From the NCBI GenBank assembly GCA_036346275.1, contig CM070722.1, positions 26,435,336 to 26,499,335 of the forward strand: DNA of 64,000 nucleotides, read 5' to 3'. The DNA comes from Otatea glauca. Lineage: Eukaryota; Streptophyta; Magnoliopsida; Poales; Poaceae. A program made the position numbers and the translations under genes. A model generated the notes under the pieces. That model was not told the origin of the DNA. It was given only the letters and a program-made list of their open reading frames with translations, and searched no databases. Positions 23,553 to 35,267 of this stretch are shown here, in pieces; the first letter of the stretch is position 1; every line of letters starts with the position of its first letter.

Positions 23553-26500
23553 TGCTGGGACCCGAATCGCAAATCCGACCCTCAGGTATTCTGTGCTAGT
23601 CCAGATCACGCTAGCACACATAGTCTTTACAGGTTGCACATCACGCATATTCACAAATGATATAAAAATAAATAGTGCAACACTTATATAAACCGAGTTG
23701 TATGACCTTATGGTCTCCTTACATAAAATCACCACGCAGGCTTACATTATTCAGAGTAAACGAAATAGCATCGGAACAAAATAAATGTCGTGGAAGCCTT
23801 CATCTTGCCACAGTAACCGACTGGGCTTGCCCCCTAATTGTTCGGATCCTCAATGTACTCCTCCTCCCAGGCTGGTGTAGACTCCTCCACCGATGTTGGT
23901 GTTGATAAGCAAGGAGGGGTGAGTACACAAGGCACTCAACAAGTAATGCACTAATGCAACGCTATTACTATATGCAAAGCTTATTCCAAAGGATTGGCTT
24001 AATTGGTTCTTTTGCATCAAACGAAGATTTGTAAACCAAGATTTTATTTAGATTAAAGCAAGAAAATAGTTATGATAGTACTAATATCTTCAAATAGTTT
24101 TTCTTGAAGATTCTCGCACACAAACCTTAATAGTTCATTTTAGCATTGGCACACACCACCCTTTCCACATTTTTATTTATGAAGATCTACCCTTGATCAG
24201 AATCCCGAGCAATGCTCATTACCATGAAAGCACGGCTATTCAATCGCTTTGACACTCTGCGAGGTTGTACACTTTACCCACAAGATACACCGCCACCACA
24301 CAGTGATTGTCCGCAACAAAGCTTTTCAGAACCTCTACTTTAACCAAAGAACCTCTCCGGAATTACCCTCACTATCACTTCCCTCACACAGAGCCGAAGT
24401 ATAGGATAGGTCAATCACCGTTGGATGGGCACCAAATCGTAGCACAGGTACGCTCCCCCGTACAGATACACCCCCCGTGTACTGCCACCCCGAGGTATCA
24501 TAGGAAAGATATCAGAACCCTAATCAACTAGGTCTGTCCCATACCTGACATGTGGTTGTACGGGTGACTTAGATCAAAGTCTTGCAAGGTGAAGTCCTTA
24601 ACTGACCAAGGCAAGACTTTCAACACTCAAACAGTGGCACACAGCCCAATGTGGCACACAGACTCACAACACTCATCAACTCATTGCCACACAGGCACAC
24701 CTGGCACAGAGCCTCTTGCCACTTGCCCCAGTCTAAATCATTTCCCACCCGGTTGATTATTGTGCAACACATGCCAAAGAATAACTCAACATCGGTATGG
24801 AACCACACAGTCTCCACACTTCAATTTCATCATGTGACATCATCACACCACTTTCAAAATACATTCAATATTCCATTAGTCAATAAGGTAGCATTTTTCC
24901 AAAGATCGCTCATGATTCGCTAGGCTAAGCATCTATTCACTGCCTAGCCTCCCGTGTTGGCACAAGATTAACATCCAACTAATACAATCAAACTTAGGGT
25001 GACAATGATTTAGGGCATACAATCATTAATTTCAAGGTGGCATAACAAAATGGGTTGATTAACTACATTATCCCAAATTAATTTAAATTCATTTTTAATA
25101 AATAAGCATGCATAATTTCAAAGCATAAATTACATTTTAAAAATATGGGATCAAAATGATCAAAGCATCACTTGCCTCCAAAGAGTTGCTGGTCGTGTTC
25201 CGAAGTTTGATCTTGAGCGACGAACTCTTCCTCAAAACCTTCCTAAAATTTGCGCTCACGCTGCATAAACAATATATGCAATAAATAACTAATACAGAGG
25301 ATTAAATGACCTCAAAAATTAAAATAAAATTCACCATTAAAGATATCACAATTTTATGAATTTTTAGATATTTGAATCACCCAAATCCGAGTTAAAATAC
25401 AAAAGTTATAGCCATTTGATGTTTTGAATAAAATCTGAAAATACAGGAATTAGAAAATCCGATTCTTCGAATTATTTTTATACTGAAAAATTGCATTTAT
25501 GACGTTAGCATCGAATCATGATGACGTCAGGACAGAAAAAGATTTCGGCCAAAATATTTTTATGTACAAAAATATTTATGATGTTAGCGATGACGTCAGC
25601 ATGACACGTGGCAGCTTCTGGTGCAGCCACGTCACTCCGGTCCATGGACTGGGTCCACGACCCGCTCTGGTCCACCGTGGATCGGCAAAGATCGCGTTCG
25701 TGCCTTCGGGTGACGCAAGCACGACCAATCCCATTGCGACACGCGGCGCTAAACTAATCGCCGAAACTCGATTCGATCTCGTCCATCTGATTTAAAATGA
25801 ACGGCAGAGATTCATGCGACTTTTCACCTCACCTCTACCGCGGAGCCAACACGTGGCTTCACCGTGACCCTCGAATCCAGATCGAACGGCCACGATTAAA
25901 CGGGCGACATCGACAAACGGCGCGCGCCGACTCGATTTCAAAGACGCCACGCGCGTCAACATGGGACTGGCCCGATGCGCGGTGCGATCCCATCCGCTCG
26001 ATTCAAAACAAACGGCCACGATGAGCCAAGGCTATCGGCTCTGGCCTACTGTGGCGCGACAAGCGGCGCGATCCAAGGCACCCGACACGCATATGACGAA
26101 TATGATATTTACGTGACGCGGCTAGAAAAAAACCCTACGATCTAGATCTGACGGCTGAAATAAAACTAACGTGAATCTAAGCAAAGCAATCTATACCATT
26201 GATTAAATCTAACGACTGAGGAGTGAAGATGATGATTACTGTTGGGTGGCGACGTGGATGAATCTGGTGCGTTCGGCGGCGATCGGACGGTGGACGAATC
26301 TCGGCTGGCGGTGATGTCGCGGCGGCGTAGATCTCACCGGAGAGGAAGAAGACGACGTGCAACGCAGTGCTACGGGGCTTCTCCGGCGTGAAGATCTGAC
26401 GTGCTCGACGCGTCTCGGTGCGGGCGTTACTCCGGTGGCCTTGGCGACGGCGGAGATGGACCAACGGCGAGGGAAATGGTGAAAAACAGCGGCGACGCAA

Positions 26501-27201
26501 AGGGAACAACTACGGCGAGCTTTTGCGGGCAAACAGAGGCATTTCTGGAGGTGTGCGCTAGGGCTACAGACGCGTCTAGGTGTGCGCAACACGGGGTGGC
26601 AAGGCGCGCTAAATAGCGCTCGACGCGTGCGCACAATCCTCGCGAACGCGGACATGCGGGCGGCCGTTGTTCGACGATCTCGCGAGGAAGAAGTGACGTG
26701 GCGAAATCCTGAGAGTCCGCGCACAGCGATCCAACGGGCGAAAACGGCGAAGTGACGTGGTGGTTTCTTGACCGCACGATGCTGATCCAATGGGCGAGAT
26801 GCGGCGGCGGCTAGTGTTTTGGCGGGCGAGCAAGGCGGGCGGCGATTTACGTGCATAGGCCGAGCACAAGATCGGTCGGATCAAGGTTTTGGCCCAAACA
26901 CTATTCCACGGATTTTAATTCTTTTTCGAATAAAAAAAATTCGAGAAAATAGTTTTGGCCAAAGAAAATAGTTAAAATATCAGAAAAATTCCAGAAAAAT
27001 TATGGTAAATATTTTAAAACATTTAGAACTCAGATAAAATATTTCCAGAAAAACTTTTCATAAGCTTTTGTGTGAATTTAATTGAGTTCAAGAAAGGTCA
27101 GAAATAAGTAAATCCAATTTAAATTCTAATAAATTCTCAGAAATTTTCAAAAATAAAAAATACTTCAAAATTTAAATTAAAGCAAATTTTAGGGTGTTAC
27201 A
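23553..27201 (-). mobile_element. 5' LTR of element B
   Basis: 3649 bp from TGCTGGGACCCG to GGTGTTACA. TGACGTCA occurs at 25522-25529 and 25591-25598, a G-box CACGTG at 25605-25610 and GTCCATGGAC at 25640-25649. Alignment to 14209-17845 shows clustered small differences, largely at CAG/CTG sites (for example the CTG of ATCTGCAAA and the CAG of AATCAGCCACG are missing here). On the sense strand the TATA-like TATTTAG near 26612-26618 would leave a U3 of only about 0.6 kb and an R-U5 of about 3 kb. Confidence 0.9.
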
Positions 27202-27280
27202 AAGAGCATAGGTATTCTCCCCACTTTCGAGTCTTAGGGGTCTTTCTTCGTCACAGATTTTGACTGTTGTTCAAGGCGAG

Positions 27281-28472
27281 TCCGAGGATGAGGAAGAGAA
27301 CGCGGGGGACTACCTCCTGGTCCCCCGAGTAAGGTCGCAGCACCATCGTCCTGACGCGACGCCCACGGAGGGCGACTTAGCTGGGGCGGCAGGTCGGGGG
27401 CCCGTCGGGGCACCCGCAGGGAGAAGCCCAACCAAGGAGGCCAACCGTGAAGTCCCCGAGCTGGATGCCGCCCTGGGTGGGGCCGTAGGCGAGGTCGACA
27501 CCGCCGGGGCAGTAGCTGGGACCGACGCCATTGAGCACGATGCGGCCGGGGCGGGTGTCGACGAGCACGGTGGGGCACCAGGTAAGGCGCCAACTCCCCT
27601 TTTGCTATTGCTTTGCCTCTGGGCTTTGGTCTTCTGAGTAACCCTGCTCTTTACGGCAGGCTTGGTTCCGCCCGAGCTATCCCACACCTCGGCCGAGGTG
27701 GCTCAGGATAATACCTCTGCCGGTGTTACCGACCCGACGCCGGAGCGGTCTACGGGGGGACGCTGGGTGTCTCCGCTCCTTTCACATGAGGCTCAAAGCG
27801 CAGCTCTAGGAGGTTATTTGACTTTGAGCCAGTCTTTCTTCTTCCCCCCTTTGTTTTTTTTTCTTTTCCTTGTTTGCGAGGTCGTTCATGACACGTCTTT
27901 CGTCTCTTTAGGGCTTGGACTAGGTCGCCCAAGTGCTCGATTCTTTGAGCGGCCACGCTGTTATCTTCCGGGCGCTGTGCTCCTTGGTCAAGGGGCGCAA
28001 GGAGTACATCCTTGGCTTTGAGGAGAGCATAGCACAGACGGCGGAGGAGGTCGAGCAGCTGAAGGGCGAGCATGTCGTTGAGCTTTCGAGGGCGGTTGAA
28101 GCCGAGCAGAGGCGGTCGGCCGAGGCCCTTGCGAATGTCCACGAGAAGGCCGAGAATTCCATTGCGGGTGATCGTGTGAGGGCTGCGGAGATGGTCGAAG
28201 TCGCCCGCACGGAGGCGGAAGCGCTTCGTATAGAGGCCGCGGAGCTCTCTGCTGCTCCCTCGAGGGCTTCGGCTAACGTTGAGGCGAAGATGGACGACCT
28301 CGAGGAAAAGCTGGGGCGAGCGACCCGGGTGGGAAAGAACGCCCTGGCTCAGCTTCAGGAGGAGCGAAGCCGTGTTGCCAATGCCGAGGCCGAGGCCGAG
28401 GCGCTGGCCTTGAGGGCGAGGGTCGCTGCACTCGAGCAGGAGAAGCTTGCCCGGGAGATGGCTGACCTGTAG
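27281..28472 (+). pseudogene. Antisense gene of element D, copy 1, exons 5-7 (acidic and coiled-coil C-terminus)
   Basis: Continues the gene begun at 12772 on the far side of element B. Exon 5 starts after a damaged acceptor (copy 2 keeps TATGCAG) and encodes an acidic start SEDEEE..GDYLLVPRVRSQ; it ends at 27581 with CAG|GTAAGG. Exon 6 is 27660-27812 and exon 7 is 27912-28472. Exon 7 encodes a long heptad-rich Glu/Ala/Lys/Arg segment (VEQLKGEHVVELSRAVEAEQ onward to EQEKLAREMADL) that should form a coiled coil. A TAG lies in frame four codons before the coiled coil (27921-27923) in both D copies, so either the acceptor used is different or the stop was inherited. Likely role unknown; coiled coil suggests self-association. 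Confidence 0.68.
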
Positions 28473-28544
28473 ATAGGTTTAGTCGACAAGGGAGGGGGTC
28501 GAGGTCCTTGTAAATGCTAGTTATGTAAATTTTGACTTAAAAGA

Positions 28545-28550
28545 AATAAA
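28545..28550 (+). terminator. Poly(A) signal of the antisense gene, copy 1
   Basis: AATAAA, 72 bases after the stop codon and followed by a GT-rich stretch. The same signal lies at 40729-40734 after copy 2. Together with the plus-strand introns it supports the gene being transcribed opposite to gag-pol. Confidence 0.55.
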
Positions 28551-28904
28551 GAACTCCCTTTGTGTTTGCAATTGCATGCGCCTTTTTGATACTTGGCTGG
28601 GAGTCTTGCTAGATAGTATATTTTCTGCTCGAGACCACCAGGAACTACTCGAGACTTAGTCAGATAAAATCCGGTCTGAGATCGAATGGCGCTTGCTCGG
28701 GATCTAGGCAGAAAAACGTGCTCAAGATTTGTTCAAGACTTAGCCAGAAAACCTGCTCGAGATTGTTCCACCATTATTCCTAACGTGAACCAAGGAGTTG
28801 GGTCGAGATGACTGAGCCTATGATCAGAATATCCCACGAGGAACTTGGCATCAAAATTACTCGACGGGGGAATCAATTATCAAAATCACTCTTCGGAGAT
28901 TTCA

Positions 28905-29430
28905 GGCTCGGTGCTAGGCCGAGCTCCGAGTACGAGGGAAATAGATCAACCCGGGAGGACATTCTTTAGAAATTCGTGACCTCCGAGCCTGGGAGTGCAT
29001 CTGGCTCGGTGTTAGGTCAAGCTCGGGGGCTCCCTCTGCAGGGAGGCCTCCCATTAAGATCACTCGACGGGGGAATAGAGCAACCCTGGAGGATATTCTT
29101 TATAAATCCGTGACCTTCGAGCCCGGGAGTGCATCGGGCTCGGTGTTAGGTCGAGCTCAGGGTCTCCCTCTGCGGGGAGGCCTCCCATTAAGATCACTCG
29201 ACGGCGGAATAGAGCAACCTCGGAGGATATTATTTAGAAATCCGTGACCTCCGAGCCCGGGAGTGCATCGGGCTCGGTGTTAGGTCGAGCTCAGGGGCTC
29301 CCTCGGCGGGGAGGCCTCCCATTAAGATCAATCGACGGGGGAATAGGGCAACCCCGGAGGATATTCTTTTTAAATCCGTGACCTCCGAGCCCGGGAGTGC
29401 ATTGGGCTCGGTGTTAGGTCGAGTCAGCTG
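28905..29430 (+). repeat. 134-bp tandem repeat in element D, copy 1
   Basis: Units begin GGCTCGGTGTTAGGTCGAGC at 29003, 29137, 29271 and 29405, a spacing of exactly 134 bp, after a shorter 98-bp relative at 28905. Each unit contains CTCCCTCTGCGGGGAGG, an inverted repeat. The array lies between the antisense gene's poly(A) signal and the end of pol. Confidence 0.92.
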
Positions 29431-30220
29431 AGCACGCGTCCGGGCTGGCCTAGACTTGGGGCGTCGGGTCGAGGCAACCGAACTCGGGAATGCATTGAGT
29501 CCGGAGCTTCCCCGAGGGCGCTCTTGACGTGATCTCAGGTCCAAGCTCGCATGTGGGGAGCCGACGCCGATGAGAACCGGCCATAACTAATCAGCTGCGA
29601 CTCGGAGGCGATCCCTGAGATCACATCTCGTGCTCGCGATGCTCGCGGCGTGAGGACACGTAGATGCGGGTATTTAAAGAAAGAGAACTTTGCGGGAAGG
29701 ATGGCAGGCCGAGCCTCGAGCGCGGGTTGCTTACCAGGTGGAACCCTCGACTCGGGGCTCGACCTTAGGAGAACAGTCAACTTACCGCGGTGAATGCTGC
29801 CCTTCTACAGACTTGATTCTCCGAAGACGGGTCTTGAGAACGCGATCCGGTGTCGCATCCCCGGCGGCGATCTCAGGAATAGGCCCTACTATGGGGGAAC
29901 GATCGGCCCCCTGAGGTGTGCCTCAAGACCGCGATTATGTTCGAGCAAAAAGGAGAGGGGGGTAGATCGTATTCCGAGGTCGAGGTGTCCACAGGCGTGA
30001 TCGCCAGGCCGGTCCCTACTACGGAGGGGAGCCGTGACGCGATGAGAATCGGCTTACAGTCGGCTTGACTTCCTCTGGGGGTGAAACCTCAGATCACGAC
30101 CCGGATACTCGCTTGCTCGGTGTACGAAGAGATATATAAAAAAGGGGCGCAATCATGAACGGTAAACAAAAGCATTTCATCATGAAAGCGAGAGGCAAAG
30201 TTCAAACATAGAACTTTCGG
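29431..30220. other. Spacer between the tandem repeat and pol of element D
   Basis: No conserved frame. Compared with copy 2, about 350 bp is missing here near 29515-29527: copy 2 has extra sequence between GGGCGGTCTC and TGACGTGATCTCAGG (41700-42074). A TATATAAAAA string lies at 30131-30140. Nothing else is recognisable. Confidence 0.45.
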
Positions 30221-30226
30221 AGTTGG

Positions 30227-31540
30227 TCAATGTTCCACGAGTTCGCGAGCTCTCATCCGTCGGGCATGGCCAGCAGGTAGGCACCCATCCAGCCTGTTGA
30301 GACGACGCGATAGGGGCCCTCCCACAACGGGGACAACTTGTTGGTGTCGGACCGGTCCTGAATTCGCTTTAGGACCAAGTCCCCAACAAGGAGCCCTCTG
30401 GGTCGCACCGATCGGGAGGCGTGCTCGCTGGCTGCTGTAATGTGTCGACCGCAAAGAAAGCATGGCATCTTACCTCCTCTGCCAAGGCGAGGTCGAGGGA
30501 CCGCTCTTGCTCGAGGTCGACTTGGTCAACGGAGTGGACCCTGGCAGAGCCCAGCGTGACCTCGGGAGGTAGGACGGCTTTGGAACCAAAGACGAGCCAA
30601 AATGGGGTAGACCCTGTTGCCTGGCTCGGCGTGGTTCGAATGGACCAGAGAATGGTGGGAAGCTCATCCACCCAGCCCCGGCCTCGGCGCTCGAGCTCGT
30701 CGAAGACTCACTTCTTGATGCCATGGACGATTTGTCCATTGGCACGCTCGACTGCCCCGTTGCTCTCAGGGTGGCCTACTCAGGCATAGCAGACCTTGGT
30801 TCCCCTATCTTCGTAGTATTCTTGGAAAAGCTTGCTGGTGAACTGCGTTCCATTGTCGGTGATGATCCTGCAAGGGACCCCATATCTTGAGACTATAAAT
30901 GAACGGAGAAATCTCACCACGGCCTATGCTGTGATGGCCAAGACCGGTTCGGCTTCAACCCATTTCATGAAGGTGTCGATGGCGACAAATAGAAACTTCT
31001 TCCCCCCGACCGCCCGTGGGAAGGGGCCAAGGATGTCGAGGCCCCAGGTCGAGAACGGCCAGGCAAGGGGATGGTCTGGAGGGCGTAAGCCGGCCGGGCG
31101 AGCCTTCCGGCATGGAATCGCAGTTCGACAGCGCCGATGATGTCCCACGATCTCCGAGCGCCATCGGCCAATAGAAGCCCATCCGAAACGCCTTCCCGAC
31201 CTTGGTCCTAAAAGAAGAGTGAGCGCTGCAGAGGCCCGAATGGATGTCGTTAAGCAAGTATTTACCTTCCTCCGAGGTGATGCACTTGGTGAGAACGCCC
31301 AGGGCGCCCCGTCGGTACAGTTGTCCATCGACGAGCCCGTACGAGCTCGCACGGCGCTTGAGCCTACTGCCCTCAGCCTGGTTGGGCAGGAGCTCGCCAA
31401 GGCTGAGGAACTTGACGATCAGGTCCATCCATGATGGAACGCTCTCGAGGAAGGACACCGAGTCTTTTGGCTCGTCGACGGTCGGGGTCGGCAGGGTCTC
31501 GAGGATGACATCCGACGGAATCTCGTCGTCGGATGACCCG
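30227..31540 (-). pseudogene. Integrase of element D, interrupted by stops and a frameshift
   Basis: The H-H-C-C region includes DIHSGLCSAHSSF near 31235-31200 and GFYWPMALGD. The catalytic core is in another frame: GLDILGPFPRAVGG (first Asp, about 31050), IITDNGTQF (second Asp, about 30865) and ESNGAVERANGQ (Glu, about 30750). A stop follows VLAITA near 30924, and another lies after KVCYA near 30787. The C-terminal part has ELPTILWSIRTTPSQATG and a typical FGSKAVLPPEV. There is no chromodomain, as expected for Tat. The DDE triad is present in order, so the damage is stops and shifts rather than loss of the active site. Confidence 0.82.
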
Positions 31541-33249
31541 AGCTTGGACAGAAGATCCGCGCCGGAGTTGTCCCTCCTGGAAACGTATCTGACTTCGAGG
31601 TTCTTGAACCATTTCTCCATTTTGCGTACCTCAGCGAGGTACTTTGCCATTGACGGCTCTGAGCATTGATAGTCTTTGTTGTATTGGTTGATGATGAGTT
31701 GAGAGTCTCCCCTTACGACCAGCCGACGCACACCTAGGGATTTGCACGCACGAACCGAATATTGTTGGTTGCGGGAAAGCTGAAGCGGATCACGTACTTT
31801 AGATGATCCCCCCGAGGGCTGATGATGAGGACGCCAGCCCCCGAGCGTTCGAACGACCTCGAGCCATCGAAGAACATGATCCAGGGATCTTCTTCCTCGA
31901 CCTCGGGTTCAGGAGCGGGCTTCGCTGTCTGCTCGACCACAAAGTCGGCAAGCGCCTGTGACTTAATGGTGGAGCGCGCCACGAACCAAATATCGAATTC
32001 AGCTAACTCCATGGCCCATTTGGCGATGCGGCCTCCAGCCTCTGGGTTCCATAAGATCTCGCCGAGCGGAAACCCACTCGGGACGACCACGGTGTGCACC
32101 TAAAAGTAATGTCGGAGCTTGCGCGAGGTCATGAAGAGGGCATAGAGCGAGCAGCTTCTGGACCTGAGGGTAGCGCTCCTTCGGCCCATGGAGCACTTCG
32201 CTGACGTAGTAGATCGGCTGCTGCCGACCATCATGCTCGGCCACCAGGACAGCACTGACGGCCTGCGCTGCGGCCGCTAAGTAGAGCAGTAGCACCTCAC
32301 CCGGGCGCGGGGTCGTGAGCAGCGGGCGGCTAGAGAGGTATGATTTTAGCTCGTCGAAGGACCGTTGAGCTTCCGGGGTCCATTCGAAACCATGATGCTG
32401 GCGCAAGGCCTTGAACAACGACAGCCCGCATTCCCTGAGCCTTGAGATGAAATGGTTGAGGGCATGCTACGCGGCCGACGGGGCATTGAACCTGCTTTGC
32501 AGACGCTGGGGTGGCCATCTTCTCGATCGCTTCGATCTTCTCTAGGTTCGGACCTACGCCCGAGCCCTCGATCACGTAGCCGAGCACCTTCCCCGAGGTT
32601 GCACCGAAGATGCATTTATTAGGGTTGAGCTTGACTCCAAGCTTGTTTAGGTGACTGAAGGTCTCGGCGAGGTCGCTGACGTGGTCGGCTTCAGAAGAGC
32701 TCTTGACGATGATGTCGTCAACGTAGACCTCAAGGTTCCACCCGGTCTGAAGGTCAAATGTCTGGGACATCAGTCATTGGAACGTCGCCCCGGCGTTGCG
32801 GAGGCCGATCGACATAGTCGTGAAGCAGAATGTCCCGAACAGCGTGATGAAGGCTGTCTTGTCCTCGTCGCCCGCCGCGAGCTTGACTGGTGGTAGCCGG
32901 AGTAGGCGTCGAGGAAACTTAGCATCTTGGCATTGGCGGTGGAATCCACGATCTGGTCTATTCGGGGGAGAGGGAAGTTATCCTTCGGGCACGCCGAATT
33001 CAAATCCATGTGGTCGACACACATCCTCCACTTTCCACCCTTTTTCTGCACGATCACCGGGTTGGTCAGCCATTCGGAGTAGTTGACCTCATGAATGAAG
33101 CCAACCGTCAGGAGCTTGTCAAGGTGCTCCCGACATCGCCACCTTTCTGGGAAAACGTCAGAACTCTCGACGCACGGTCTCCACCTGTGCCTTATTTGCA
33201 ATTTATGCTCGATCACTCCTCGACCCTGTGCATGTCCGCCGGCTCCCAC
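31541..33249 (-). pseudogene. Reverse transcriptase and RNase H of element D
   Basis: RT begins with WLTNPVIVQKKGGKWRMCVD, then FPLPRIDQIVD, and LDAYSGYHQ near 32900. After a frameshift the active site is LEVYVDDIIVKSSS near 32730-32690. Connection sequence follows (EWTPEAQRSFDELKSYL). The RNase H has FFDGSRSFERSGAGVLI with the first Asp and, across a break at 31733, VRGDSQLIINQYNKDY and NSGADLLSKLGS. Its sequence is of the archaeal-like RNase H type carried by Tat elements, additional to or replacing the older connection domain. At least three frame changes mean it is not functional as written. Confidence 0.84.
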
Positions 33250-33990
33250 GCCAATATGCTTTTGTTGTCATGGAGGAAGGTGACAAGCTCAATTCTATTT
33301 TGGGTTGAGTCGGGCGGCGAGGTGGACACATTTGCCCGGATTGTCCTCCTCGAGCCGCACGGTCTTGGTAGGGCCACCGGCCGGACTGGCCATTTTTCGA
33401 CGGCGCCCTCCTCAGGTCGCCAGTGGCCCCACCGAGGAGCATATCTGCGAGCTTGAGGGCCTTCTCTTCGCAGCAGTGTGCTGTTTTGAGGTCACCTCGG
33501 ACGGTTATGACACCCTGGGGCCTCGGGAGCTTCATAAACCGATGGCCGTAATGGTTTGCCGCCATAAACTTTATCAAAGTCGGCCGACCGAGGATGGCGT
33601 TGTAGGGGAGGTCGCCATCCACAACCTCGAAGGTGACTAGCTCGGTGCGGAAGTTCGCCGAGTCGCCGAAGGTGACGGGTAGAACCACCTGCTTGAGTGG
33701 AGTGGTAGAGCTCCCCGGCACGCTGCCGAAGAAGGGGACTACTATACTCCTGATCTTGGACCGGGGAATCTGCATCCGGTCCAGTGTGCTGGCCAAGAGC
33801 AAGTTGAGAGAACTCCCCCGCCAATCATGACCCTCCCGACCATGGTGTTGCTTATGGTCGGAGCGACGACCAAGGCGGTCTTAAGGTCCTTGAACATCCC
33901 CGAGGGAGTGTCGTCCGGGGAGAAGGTGATCGGAACGCTGGCCCATCTGCAAGGCTGGTCAACAGGCTTGCCGGCTGAAGCTTGATACAC
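33203..33990 (-). pseudogene. Retropepsin of element D, active-site Asp changed
   Basis: The active site near 33825 reads V-M-I-G-G-G where Tat elements usually have I-D-G-G; the catalytic Asp is replaced and the frame shifts just after. Further on is a normal C-terminal half: LPVTFGDSANFRTELVTFEV and LPYNAILGRPTLIKFMA. The protease would cut the polyprotein. It adjoins the end of gag at about 33990 and overlaps the start of the RT frame at 33249. Confidence 0.75.
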
Positions 33991-35167
33991 AGTGCGCGCG
34001 GTGCTCTTGAGCTCGCGCTAGGATTGGTACACAGACGAACCGCCGAAGATCATATCAACGCGACGGTCGCTTTGCTGGAACTCTAGGTCGAGGCCCTCTA
34101 TCCCCTCACGGGCGATGCCTTCGTCGGGCAACTCGCCCCCCTTTGGGAGCGTGGGCATCTCCCCACACCCGTCGTAGAAGGTGTTCAGCTTGAACTGCCA
34201 CGCCCTGCAGCCTCGTGTCGCGGGCCCGGCCTGGAACGGATGTAATTTATTCGTCATACCGCCCACCGCTGGCGTAAGGTTCGACGCTGCCTCGCCGCGG
34301 TCGGCCCGATGCTGCCTGTTACTACGCGGGCGCGACGCTGCCTTTGCTGGGGTTGACGCTGCGCTTGCCGACGCCTCGGCCGACCAAGTCGGGCCGAGGT
34401 CCATTGGGCGAAGCGCCACACTCCATCACCTTCACCCAAAGATCGCCGCGGCGACCGCATGGGCCATGGCCACTCGCCATCTCGACGACCCGCCTTTCTT
34501 CTTGGGGCGCGTCCGCCGCCAACAATTTTGGCGGCGACACCGTGCTCACCGAATGCACCGAAGCTAACCTCGGTCGTAGTCGCGCTTCTAGCGGACGGCA
34601 TCGTCTGCATCCGCGTAGCGTTCCGCCATTCTGAACAGCTTGTTGACACTGAGGTCGGTGTTGATCTCCAGGTCCTCTGTAAGATGCCTGTCCCGGACGC
34701 CGAACTTGAAAGCTTTGATGACGGCTTCGCTGGAGACGTTTGGAATGGAATTCCTCGCGCGGGTGACCCTTGCCCCGATGATGCGTCCCGTCCTTTCCCG
34801 CCCGTGGCGCCAGAGCAGCTCTAGAAGTTTGATCGAGAGCGCCCGCACTGGAGCCACGACCAAAGGCATCGAGCTCGGGTTGAAAAGCCAAAGCGAGCGC
34901 ACCGCCCGTGATGGTAGGGAGGTAGTTGGCCATCACGCCCTCATCTCGCCGCCGCCACGATCGTGGTGGAGTAGATCAAGAGGAACTCGCCGGGGTTCTT
35001 GGTCCCGCGAACCGCTTCCATTGGCGGGCGGAAGCGAAGTCGGTCAAAGACACTCGCGAAGGTCGACGGATTACGCTGGGCAATCGAGGTTGGGGCAAAG
35101 ATGGTCGCCACGCTATGGTCGGAATCGTTGTCGGCGAGGTGATCAAACCTCGAGCCGCCGGCGCGCC

Positions 35168-35267
35168 NNNNNNNNNNNNNNNNNNNNNNNNNNNNNNNNN
35201 NNNNNNNNNNNNNNNNNNNNNNNNNNNNNNNNNNNNNNNNNNNNNNNNNNNNNNNNNNNNNNNNNNN
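35168..35267. other. Assembly gap, 100 N
   Basis: Exactly 100 N, the conventional size for a gap of unknown length. The bases on the left end GCGCGCC and those on the right begin AATTTTTGGCGG. Confidence 0.99.

Larger units (their letters stand above)
14209..27201 (-). mobile_element. Chromovirus element B, inserted in an intron of element D's antisense gene
   Basis: A full-length 13-kb Ty3/gypsy element, minus sense: 5' LTR 23553-27201, primer site, extra ORF, gag, protease, RT, RNase H, integrase, chromodomain-like tail, polypurine tract, 3' LTR 14209-17845. Flanks GAGAG (14204-14208) and AAGAG (27202-27206) match 4 of 5. The empty site survives in copy 2 of D near 39386-39396, which reads through CTCGAGATCATAGG. 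The order of domains, initiator tRNA-Met primer and C-terminal chromodomain point to the Tekay/Del clade. All coding regions carry frame breaks, some possibly sequencing errors. Confidence 0.92.

Noticed and set aside
28905..29430. 134-bp array as a centromeric satellite
   Set aside because: It has only three full units, always inside element D at the same place, with the same number in both copies; it is an internal repeat of the element.
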